Below, piece by piece: positions 1 through 5,892 of a stretch of 6,099 nt of DNA. Source of the DNA: Thermococci archaeon (GTDB taxonomy: Archaea > Hadarchaeota > B88-G9). The position numbers and the translations under genes are program-made. The stretch is from the NCBI GenBank assembly GCA_003660555.1, contig QMUK01000069.1, positions 1 through 6,099 on the forward strand, written 5' to 3'. Position 1 is the stretch's first letter; the number at the start of each line of letters is the position of its first letter. The notes beneath the pieces are model-generated. The model was not told the DNA's origin. It searched no databases and saw only the letters and a program-made list of their open reading frames with translations.

Positions 1-2
1 AA

Positions 3-500
3 TCCAGAATCTCGGAACTGAAAGAAACAATAGGGAAAATTAAAGAGAGTCAAAGAGAGGAGAAGAGAAAATACGAGGATTTGCTAGAGAGTGAAAGGAA
101 TAAGAGGAAAGATGCTGAAGAAAAGATGAAGGATGCTGAAAAAAAGGTTAAAGATCTGGAATGGGAGATATCCAAAAAAGAAAAAACAATAGAGGAGCTG
201 AAGAGGAGGATTAGTCATCTCGAAGATAGGAAAAAGGAACTGGAGAAAGTGCTGACCGAATACAACATATTGAAGAGTGACTTCAACTCACTGAAGGAGA
301 GGTACTCTTCACTAGAGAAAAGGGCTAAAACACTTGAAGAAGAGATAGAAAAGGGTAGAAAAGAGAGAGAAGAGCTAGTAGAACAAATAGAAAAACTAAA
401 GAGAGAGAACTCGATATTAAAAGAGGAAATAAAACAAGCAGAGAACGAAAAAATAAAATTAGAGGCAAGAATTGCTGAGTTAGAGCGAGAAATGAGATAG
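3..500 (+). CDS. Long coiled-coil protein, 3' part (5' end outside window)
   Basis: The reading frame is open from the left window edge to a TAG stop at 498-500, so this is the C-terminal 165 residues of a longer protein. The TTG at 81 is not needed as a start, because codons 3-80 continue the same Lys/Glu-rich pattern. Nearly all visible residues are K, E, R, L, I, with hydrophobic residues at heptad spacing (for example LEWEISKKEKTIEELKRRI and LKRENSILKEEIKQ), and almost no Pro or Gly. This is a long parallel-type coiled coil ending abruptly at a C-terminal Arg. No catalytic motif is visible, and the N-terminal part that would define the family (SMC/Rad50-like ATPase, membrane anchor or other) is missing. 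It is transcribed toward the minus-strand operon and is probably functionally separate from it. Coding is certain; function is unknown. Confidence 0.85.
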   Translation, partial: SRISELKETIGKIKESQREEKRKYEDLLESERNKRKDAEEKMKDAEKKVKDLEWEISKKEKTIEELKRRISHLEDRKKELEKVLTEYNILKSDFNSLKERYSSLEKRAKTLEEEIEKGRKEREELVEQIEKLKRENSILKEEIKQAENEKIKLEARIAELEREMR

Positions 501-535
501 CAATACTTCTTTCTTCTCTCCCCCAATTCTTTTAA
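501..535 (+). terminator. Pyrimidine-rich termination region between convergent genes
   Basis: The stop of the coiled-coil gene is followed at once by a run of pyrimidines (about 506-524, CTTCTTTC then CTCTCCCCC) and a second T cluster at 527-533 (TTCTTTT). Archaeal transcription commonly ends at U-rich tracts without a hairpin, so this fits a terminator for the plus-strand gene. I see no convincing stem-loop. Read from the minus strand the same region is purine-rich, so it would not serve as a U-tract terminator for the converging operon, which may end inside the coiled-coil gene. Confidence 0.35.
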
Positions 536-542
536 ACAGGGA

Positions 543-1682
543 CTACTCCTCTATTATTTCCACGTTAGCCCTGGGCACGGTTACCCTTCTACCGTCTTCT
601 AATTCCACTTCCACAACTCTAACCTTGGATCCTGTTTCTATCAGTTGTGGTTCCACCGGTAAGGAGACTACTCTTCCTATTGCTCCGAAATACGGTTTCC
701 TTATTATTCTAACAAGCGTTCCTATGTCCATTCCTTGCGAAAATTCGGTTTCTCCTGACTCAATGCTCCTTAACTCGTTTACATCTAAATCAGATCTAGG
801 AACTATTATCTCTGGCCTGACTACTCCTGCTCTTATCTGAGTGGCTCCGCTTATGGATGCCTCCATACCTTCGAATTTCTTTAATATCTCGAAAGTTCTA
901 TCTGACATGTTCATCTTCCCAAATCCTTCTGTGACTATTAGGGTAAGAGGTACGTCCTCGTGTCCAGTAATAGCTACCCCTATTTCGTAACCTAGCCACT
1001 TCCTTAAATCTCTGTCCTCTATTCCGCCCACAACTATTCCTCTTGCACCGACTTCTATGGCCTTCTGTATTCCATCATATGTCACTAGAGACCCTCCAAT
1101 TAGCACTTTTCCATCTGCATCACTGTCTATTTTCTCGGAAGTTAATATCTCCTTTGGAGAGTTTACCGCTAGTTTTATTTCTCCTCTCCTCTCCCCACCA
1201 ATTCCAAATATTCCTTGTATAAATGCCGCTGCAGTTTCTATGACTGCTCCCTCTCCGGGCAGAACGTCCACTACTTCCCCAGGGATGTAAGCGTTCACCT
1301 CTATTTTAACTGGAGGTTCCCTTATGACGACTTGTCCAGTGACATCTGATATGTGTTCTATTATACCATCCGTTGGTGCTACACACTCACTCTTAAATAG
1401 ACCGAAAAACGCTTTATATCCCGCTATTATCTCACCCTTACTCACTTTATCTCCTTCTTTCTTCAATAAGAAATCTCTTATCTCATCTGGTTCTACATTC
1501 AGTAGCCTAGCCACGTTGACTACTTTAGATTCTCCAGGAATCTCTGCCACTGCTACTATATCGTCCGGAGACACTTCCTGGCCTTTCTTCACCAACACTT
1601 CTCCTTTTATTGGCAACCTTCTGGTTTTCCTGACTATGGTAGCTTCTTTCCTCTTTAGTCCAGGAGTGTATGCGTGAGCCAT
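543..1682 (-). CDS. Barrel-sandwich (lipoyl-like) plus C-terminal KOW-like domain protein
   Basis: This is a 379-residue soluble protein with no signal peptide or membrane span. Residues about 24-92 (GEVLVKKGQEVSPDDIVA, later KKEGDKVSKGEIIAGY) and 98-145 (VAPTDGIIEHISDVTGQVVI, PGEVVDVLPGEGAVIE) have the 'capsule' wording of barrel-sandwich hybrids such as RnfC or biotinyl/lipoyl-like domains. No MKM or DKA lysine-attachment motif is present, so it is probably not modified. Residues about 189-250 (ADGKVLIGGSLVTYDGIQKA, ARGIVVGGIEDRDL) form a Gly-rich alpha/beta segment I cannot name. Residues about 320-379 (GTLVRIIRKPYFGAIGRVVS, then GRRVTVPRANVEIIE) resemble a KOW/SH3-like barrel as in NusG/Spt5. 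The ATG abuts the TAG of the upstream ATPase gene with no gap, and AGGTGG lies 4 nt upstream, so the two are probably translationally coupled. A cytoplasmic partner of the ATPase or membrane subunits is inferred. Coding is certain; the function is unknown. Confidence 0.85.
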   Translation of the reverse strand: MAHAYTPGLKRKEATIVRKTRRLPIKGEVLVKKGQEVSPDDIVAVAEIPGESKVVNVARLLNVEPDEIRDFLLKKEGDKVSKGEIIAGYKAFFGLFKSECVAPTDGIIEHISDVTGQVVIREPPVKIEVNAYIPGEVVDVLPGEGAVIETAAAFIQGIFGIGGERRGEIKLAVNSPKEILTSEKIDSDADGKVLIGGSLVTYDGIQKAIEVGARGIVVGGIEDRDLRKWLGYEIGVAITGHEDVPLTLIVTEGFGKMNMSDRTFEILKKFEGMEASISGATQIRAGVVRPEIIVPRSDLDVNELRSIESGETEFSQGMDIGTLVRIIRKPYFGAIGRVVSLPVEPQLIETGSKVRVVEVELEDGRRVTVPRANVEIIEE

Positions 1683-3572
1683 CTAACCACCTGGTTCCAC
1701 ATAATTTTCTAATACTTCCCTCTCATATGCTCCTATTGAGTCGAACCAATCCAGCAATAATTTCCTTCTTAACTTATCGTCTTCCGGTAGGGTTAATGGT
1801 CTGCCTCTAGCGTCTAAGACTATCCCTGCGACTCCTCCACTCACCTTGGTCTCTATCTCTCTTCCCGGTCCTCGGCCGAGATCCAATGCCTTGGAGGGTT
1901 TCGCTTGTATTACTGCTTCCTCAGATTCTCCGAGTTTTATTCTCTTGAGTTCTCCAAAATTAAGTTTTAGATCTATTTCCTCTTCTCCTTTGAGTATTTT
2001 TACTTCCATTGCCTTCTCGCCTAATTTTAGCTGTCCCCTTGGCGATATTACAGTTCCTAGCCATATTAAACAGTCCTTCTCGAAGACATCTAGGGCCGCT
2101 TTCGGATGAACGGTAGAGAGAACGCCCAAGTGAGGCATCATGAATATGCTATCAACAGCAATCCTAGTCACTCCCTCTGGCTGGAACGCGTCTATGAGCA
2201 TTAACATCGCCTGCTCTCTTCTGGGCGCGTGAGCATTTACCCCGCCACTACCAACTATTATGTGGACTCTCATCATGTCTATGAATGTCTCCTCTCCCGT
2301 TTCTTGTTCGAATACATCGCTTACAGTCCTAACCCTCTGAACCCCTCTTAGTCCCCTCGCTAGTAATTTGTGTTGCTCAAATGCCAATCTCATTCCTTCC
2401 CTATTGACTCCCTGTTCTATCAGGAGGTCGAGTATTGTCTGAGGTATCGTTGTTGGTCTTATCATCTTGTTCCTCAATCTGTTCCTAACGTCTGCCTCGT
2501 CCACTTCCAGAGGAACCCATCTAATTATGTTTCTCAATCCAGCTTCTTTCATTACGTTACATATGCTGTAGCTCATCCCCAAGTTAGCGCTTACGCTCTT
2601 AGTATATCTTCCGTCGAAGACTGAAAACACGTCAGTGGTGGCTCCTCCCGGATCTGTTCCTATGACGTTTATCCCGTACTTCTTGGCTAATTCTTGGATT
2701 ATCATCCCCACTGCTCCAGGAGTCGGTAATATCGGAGCATCAACCCATCTCAAGAGTTTGTCGTATCCTGGTGCATGAGACATGACGTGCTCTAGGAACA
2801 GCTCGTGTATGGCATCTCTGGCTGGTCCAACGTTTTCTACTTCCAAGACTGGCCTTATGTTGTCTACTATTTTTATCGCGAACTTCTCGCCCAATACCTT
2901 TTTCACGTGCTCTCTAGCGTCTTTATTCCCAGCGTAAACTATCGGAAGTTGGAAAGTAGTGCCCAATCTTGGCCTGGGTTCCGCTGCCGATATCAGTTCA
3001 GCCAACTCCACCACGTGAGTTATCGTTCCTCCGTCCGTACCTCCAGCGAGAAGGATCATATCTGGTCTCAGTGTCCTAATCCTCTGGATCTTCTCATGCA
3101 CAGGTCTTCCGTCGTCTATCGAAACTACGTCCATGACTATTGCCCCAGCTCCTAGAGCTGCTCTCTCTGCACTTTCTGCAGTCATCACCTTGACCACACC
3201 GAAGACCATCATTTGGAGGCCGCCACCAGCACTACTAGTAGAAACATAGAGATCTACCCCAACTGAGTCTGAATTAGGCTCTATTATTCCTTCTCCATCC
3301 TCTCTCAGTATTTTGTGACCTGTGAGTTCCTCTACCTCTCTGACTGAATTCTTAACTCCAAGGGTGACGTCTTCAAATGGGGCTTCTACTGTAGTTGGGG
3401 CTTCTCCCCTCACCACTAATCTGTAATCTCCATTTTCCATTCTCTTGATCAAAATCGCCTTAGTCGTGGTCGATCCCACGTCTGTAGCTAGTATTACTCT
3501 CACTCTCTCTGGATCTATCCTCCTAACATTAGATGACGATGGACTCGTAGTCTCATTTCCTCTGTCTTCCAA
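1683..3572 (-). CDS. MutL/GlmL-family ASKHA ATPase with C-terminal extension
   Basis: This 629-residue protein belongs to the 'glutamate mutase L' family, whose studied member is tied to coenzyme-B12-dependent methylaspartate mutase. The ASKHA ATPase motifs are intact: phosphate-1 at 29-41 (ATDVGSTTTKAIL, with D31), SSAGGGLQM at 113-121, TAESAERAALGAGA at 131-144, LLAGGTDGG at 174-182, phosphate-2 at 305-316 (GTDPGGATTDVF), and an adenosine-type loop at 440-447 (VGSGGVNA). The ATPase core ends near 505. Residues 506-629 form an extra beta-rich region containing LDLGRGPGREIE, then GGVAGIVLDARGRPLTLP, and a helical tail; as I recall, classical MutL is only about 460 residues. The start is TTG at 3572, with AGGGGGT seven bases upstream; a GTG at codon 24 is the alternative. 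It sits between membrane-protein genes and the sandwich/KOW gene, without mutase subunits, so a glutamate-mutase role is unlikely here. Family certain, role unknown. Confidence 0.93.
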   Translation of the reverse strand: MEDRGNETTSPSSSNVRRIDPERVRVILATDVGSTTTKAILIKRMENGDYRLVVRGEAPTTVEAPFEDVTLGVKNSVREVEELTGHKILREDGEGIIEPNSDSVGVDLYVSTSSAGGGLQMMVFGVVKVMTAESAERAALGAGAIVMDVVSIDDGRPVHEKIQRIRTLRPDMILLAGGTDGGTITHVVELAELISAAEPRPRLGTTFQLPIVYAGNKDAREHVKKVLGEKFAIKIVDNIRPVLEVENVGPARDAIHELFLEHVMSHAPGYDKLLRWVDAPILPTPGAVGMIIQELAKKYGINVIGTDPGGATTDVFSVFDGRYTKSVSANLGMSYSICNVMKEAGLRNIIRWVPLEVDEADVRNRLRNKMIRPTTIPQTILDLLIEQGVNREGMRLAFEQHKLLARGLRGVQRVRTVSDVFEQETGEETFIDMMRVHIIVGSGGVNAHAPRREQAMLMLIDAFQPEGVTRIAVDSIFMMPHLGVLSTVHPKAALDVFEKDCLIWLGTVISPRGQLKLGEKAMEVKILKGEEEIDLKLNFGELKRIKLGESEEAVIQAKPSKALDLGRGPGREIETKVSGGVAGIVLDARGRPLTLPEDDKLRRKLLLDWFDSIGAYEREVLENYVEPGG

Positions 3573-3608
3573 ATCTTAACCCCCTGGAAAAAACGAGGAG
3601 GAGGGTTT
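3573..3608 (-). promoter_or_regulatory. 36-bp leader of the ATPase gene: pyrimidine repeat, T6 tract and RBS
   Basis: This is the only real gap inside the cluster. Read on the minus strand it contains CCCTCCTCCTC, then TTTTTT (3593-3588), then AGGGGGT (3585-3579), and the TTG start at 3572. AGGGGGT matches the Shine-Dalgarno core AGGAGGT at six of seven positions, with suitable spacing, and supports the TTG start. The CCTCCTCCT stretch is complementary to Shine-Dalgarno-type sequence, including an AGGAGG inside the gene at 3524-3519. The U6 tract could cause partial termination after the membrane-protein genes. The RBS is well supported; the other roles are speculative. Confidence 0.4.
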
Positions 3609-4343
3609 TTAGGTTTTACCCTCCCCCTTGAAGAGCGAATACGAAAGTATTGCTAGAATCACTCCTATGATGAAAAGCGTCGAAGTTATTTTCCAATTGA
3701 CTATCATGTCGTGTACTCTGCCTATTAGTAGCGAAACCCTTGCCATGACTGTGTATCCGAATGCCGCTCCGAAGGCCACCATCATTGTCCATCTGCCTAT
3801 CACTCCCCAAGTCCTCACTGAGCCCCTCTCAGTTGTGAAGAAGAAGTAAGCCAGCGTTCCAGTCACTCCTATGAATATTATCAGTGCGTTGATGAACTCT
3901 ATCCAGTTCCCCTCTATCAGTGGGTATATTAGGTCCAACATCGTATCTAGGATCTGCTTAACCAATTGGGTTTGAGCAGCACCACTCATAGCTAGCCCTA
4001 GTCCTATTCCCACGAATATTGCCATGGGTATTCTGTAAATCCACAGGTACCTCCTCGAGAAGAAGAAGTACAGAAGTACTCCTAGGAACATCGGCAATAT
4101 GTATTTCCCGAATAGATATCCAGTATTGTAAAGAGTTAACCCTGCTGCAATTGTTTCTCCCATTGGTTTTATTGCGTTGGTGTAAACGTATTCTATGGCG
4201 AACATTATTCCGAAGCCAACACCTGATCCTATGAATATGTGTTCTGCTAGTCTGTACGCTCTGTTCTCCCTCCAAAGGAAGCTATATATCACTAGCGTGA
4301 AAGTCATAGCCATAGCTATTGCTAACGTTTCTACCAATGACAA
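3609..4343 (-). CDS. Integral membrane protein, about seven spans, unknown function
   Basis: The protein has 244 residues from the preferred TTG start at 4343. A GTG at 4352 would add three residues (MLN) but lies inside the Shine-Dalgarno sequence, whereas TTG has GGAGG eight bases upstream, as in the neighbouring genes. Numbered from the GTG, likely spans are about 6-26, 38-56, 84-99, 105-124, 150-172, 185-210 and 221-243. Charged loops include WRENRAYRLAEHIFIGSG near 27-44, TTERGSVRTWGVIGR near 173-187 and RVHDMIVNWK near 212-221. The Asn/Tyr/Arg/Glu-His pattern after the first span looks conserved-family-like; I recall similar wording in bacterial membrane proteins encoded beside MutL-like genes. 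No known transporter motif or signal peptide cleavage site is seen. It starts one base after the upstream stop. It is likely a core membrane subunit of the complex inferred for this operon; its function is unknown. Confidence 0.85.
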   Translation of the reverse strand: MSLVETLAIAMAMTFTLVIYSFLWRENRAYRLAEHIFIGSGVGFGIMFAIEYVYTNAIKPMGETIAAGLTLYNTGYLFGKYILPMFLGVLLYFFFSRRYLWIYRIPMAIFVGIGLGLAMSGAAQTQLVKQILDTMLDLIYPLIEGNWIEFINALIIFIGVTGTLAYFFFTTERGSVRTWGVIGRWTMMVAFGAAFGYTVMARVSLLIGRVHDMIVNWKITSTLFIIGVILAILSYSLFKGEGKT

Positions 4344-4344
4344 G

Positions 4345-5214
4345 TTAAGCACCTCCCGATTCCCTTCTTCTTTCTTCCTCTTGCCTCCTTCTCTCTAGGA
4401 GATACTGTATGTTTCCTATTACAATGAATATTATTATTAGTCCGTGAACAAAGCTCTGGGCTACCATACCAGCCATTCCGAGACCTTTTCTTTCCACGAG
4501 CAATTCGTACTCTGCAGCTCCCCTGAGACCTCCTAGTATTCCCACGAAGTACTTGGGGTAATATGGGTAAAACCCAGGAGCTGAGACTGCGGTAACTGCC
4601 GTTCCCATGGTCACGTTATATGGAACTCCTATCTGTCTCAGTAATTCCTCTGCCCCGGGAGTTCCAGAGGAGAAAGACACTATCAATTTGACGTCGTGGG
4701 CGTCTTTTACTCCTTCGAAAATGGGCATGTCTTTCAGCATGTTTCCGTAGTTATCCTGTTCCTTTATTCCTGCGACGTTCTCTCCCAATCTGGCCATTCC
4801 GACTTCTCCTCCTGGGATCCATCCGATATTAACGAATTTCTTCCCGTAATCTGGAAGTTCATCTACTGGTTCAGTCTTGTTCAATCCATAGACCTCTCTG
4901 ATCGTGTTCTCGATCCAAGGAACTCCTTGTAGCCAGAAGGCTACCGCTATTATTCTAGCGTCTTTTCTCCTCAAGTGTTCCCATATGGCAACAGATTGCG
5001 GAAATTGTTCCACGTAAGTACTTGCATCGTAATCAAATGAGAGTATGACTACATCTCCTGGTTCTAACTTCTCTATGGCATCGTAAAGACCCTTGGTGTG
5101 AGGACTCACCTTCATGCTCATTTCCCATCCCATGACCAGAGGAAATATGACTGCTGCGAAAACTAGAATGTAGAGGATTCTTCTGCTCCATTCAATTTGA
5201 ATTTCAGCTGCCAT
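4345..5214 (-). CDS. Bitopic membrane protein with large extracytoplasmic alpha/beta domain
   Basis: This 289-residue protein has one membrane span near the N-terminus (about 12-30, preceded by RR) and one near the C-terminus (about 248-268), followed by a highly charged tail (LLERRRQEEERRRE). By the positive-inside rule both ends are cytoplasmic, and residues about 32-245 face outside. This domain alternates beta strands and helices: GDVVILSFDYDAST (53-66), ARIIAVAFW (86-94), YGKKFVNIGWIPGGEVGM (123-140), VKLIVSFSSGTPGAEELL (175-192), TAVTAVSAPGFYPYY (205-219) and VGILGGLRGAAEYELL (224-239). That resembles a Rossmann-like or periplasmic-binding-like lobe. The Gly/aromatic motifs look like those of a widespread uncharacterised family, but I could not confirm this. 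The ATG at 5214 has GGAGGGTGAT nine bases upstream and follows the previous stop by 5 bp. A sensing or scaffold role outside the membrane is inference. Confidence 0.85.
   Translation of the reverse strand: MAAEIQIEWSRRILYILVFAAVIFPLVMGWEMSMKVSPHTKGLYDAIEKLEPGDVVILSFDYDASTYVEQFPQSVAIWEHLRRKDARIIAVAFWLQGVPWIENTIREVYGLNKTEPVDELPDYGKKFVNIGWIPGGEVGMARLGENVAGIKEQDNYGNMLKDMPIFEGVKDAHDVKLIVSFSSGTPGAEELLRQIGVPYNVTMGTAVTAVSAPGFYPYYPKYFVGILGGLRGAAEYELLVERKGLGMAGMVAQSFVHGLIIIFIVIGNIQYLLERRRQEEERRRESGGA
4352..4356 (-). promoter_or_regulatory. Shine-Dalgarno site that decides the start at 4343
   Basis: The minus strand reads GGGAGGTG just before the end of the upstream gene, then CTTAAC, then TTG. GGAGG (4356-4352) is 8 nt from the TTG at 4343, matching the 9-nt spacing of the two upstream genes in the operon. 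The in-frame GTG at 4352-4350 overlaps this site with no spacer, so it cannot be the start served by it. Confidence 0.7.
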
Positions 5215-5219
5215 TCACA

Positions 5220-5876
5220 TCACCCTCCAGTGGGTCCTAAAACTCCTCTTTCCCTACCCATCAGTGTCCTTATTCCTAGGGAAAGTACTCCTATCGTGGC
5301 TGCTATTAGAATTCCTCTCATTCCTGCCTTGTTTGGTACCGCCATTATCCAGTCCGTGAGAAGAGGGAAGTCTGCCCATATTTTCTCTCCTAGAGGAACT
5401 CTTCCAAGCATCACTAGGGTTGCAGCCACTAGTAAGACTACTGCCTCCATCGTTCTAGCTCTAAACGCCCTATAGGCAGCCGATGCTATGTAAAAGGCTA
5501 GCATCGAGAACATAGTCGCGCTTAGAGGCACTATTATGTAATTGTATAATCCTTGGAAAATGGGACCTCCTGTTACAGTTCCCTCCTTCCACCACTCGTA
5601 GAACCCAACTATTATGAAGACGAACATTGCTATGAACAAGAAGACACTGTTGTACCATCCTGGCCTCTTCCTGAGTATGTTGTGGATGTGTATTCTGCTG
5701 ACGTTTATCACTCCTATTCCTATGGCAAACGCTCCCATTATCATTACCCAGTCCTTGAGCCACTCTGCCCCTTGATCTAGATACTTGAAGAATCCGGCTT
5801 CTCCTTTTATGTAAAAACTAAATATCATCCACATTCCTGTTATAAAAAGTATTGCCAACGGTAAAGTTCTCTTCAT
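5220..5876 (-). CDS. Integral membrane protein, about six spans, unknown function
   Basis: The protein has 218 residues, with hydrophobic spans at about 4-22, 42-61, 75-95, 112-134, 142-158 and 185-204. Between spans are short basic loops, such as RIHIHNILRKRPGWYNS (61-77) and YRAFRARTMEA (135-145), and a segment with VMLGRVPLGEKIW (155-167). The end carries IRTLMGRERGVLGPTGG, a basic cytoplasmic-type tail. The YRAFRAR...VMLGRVPLG and GRER..LG signatures look like family hallmarks rather than random membrane sequence, and I recall comparable ones in bacterial proteins near MutL-like genes. The ATG start at 5876 is preceded by AGGAGGG with nine bases between GGAGG and the start. The neighbouring genes lie 16 bp upstream and 5 bp downstream, so it is co-transcribed with both. 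No transport or enzymatic motif is visible. It is likely a membrane subunit of the same complex; its function is unknown. Confidence 0.85.
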   Translation of the reverse strand: MKRTLPLAILFITGMWMIFSFYIKGEAGFFKYLDQGAEWLKDWVMIMGAFAIGIGVINVSRIHIHNILRKRPGWYNSVFLFIAMFVFIIVGFYEWWKEGTVTGGPIFQGLYNYIIVPLSATMFSMLAFYIASAAYRAFRARTMEAVVLLVAATLVMLGRVPLGEKIWADFPLLTDWIMAVPNKAGMRGILIAATIGVLSLGIRTLMGRERGVLGPTGG

Positions 5877-5892
5877 GTGTACATCCCTCCTA

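Noticed and set aside
215-526. Minus-strand frame of 103 codons opposite the coiled-coil gene
   Set aside because: It is a Ser/Phe-rich antisense image of the Lys/Glu/Leu-rich coiled coil (TTC/TCT from GAA/AGA codons), not a gene.
1324-1677. Open plus-strand frame of 117 codons antisense to the sandwich/KOW gene
   Set aside because: It is a shadow frame: Ser/Thr/Pro-rich composition from antisense reading, no ribosome site noted, and complete overlap with a clearly coding minus-strand gene.
543-1682. Biotin or lipoyl carrier function for the 379-residue protein
   Set aside because: The sandwich-like segments lack an MKM- or DKA-type lysine motif at the turn, and no ligase or carboxylase gene is nearby.
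2805-3155. Open plus-strand frame of 116 codons within the ATPase gene
   Set aside because: It lies fully antisense to the conserved ATPase motifs, and the protein has no domain-like pattern.
3501-3524. Alternative start of the ATPase at GTG codon 24 using the internal AGGAGG
   Set aside because: The spacing of 15 nt is too long, whereas TTG at 3572 has AGGGGGT at good spacing. It is kept only as a weak alternative.
3958-4275. Second minus-strand frame (105 codons) inside the seven-span membrane gene
   Set aside because: It is an out-of-frame reading of a transmembrane gene rich in Arg/Ser/Asn/His; the main frame has coherent membrane spans and a proper ribosome site.
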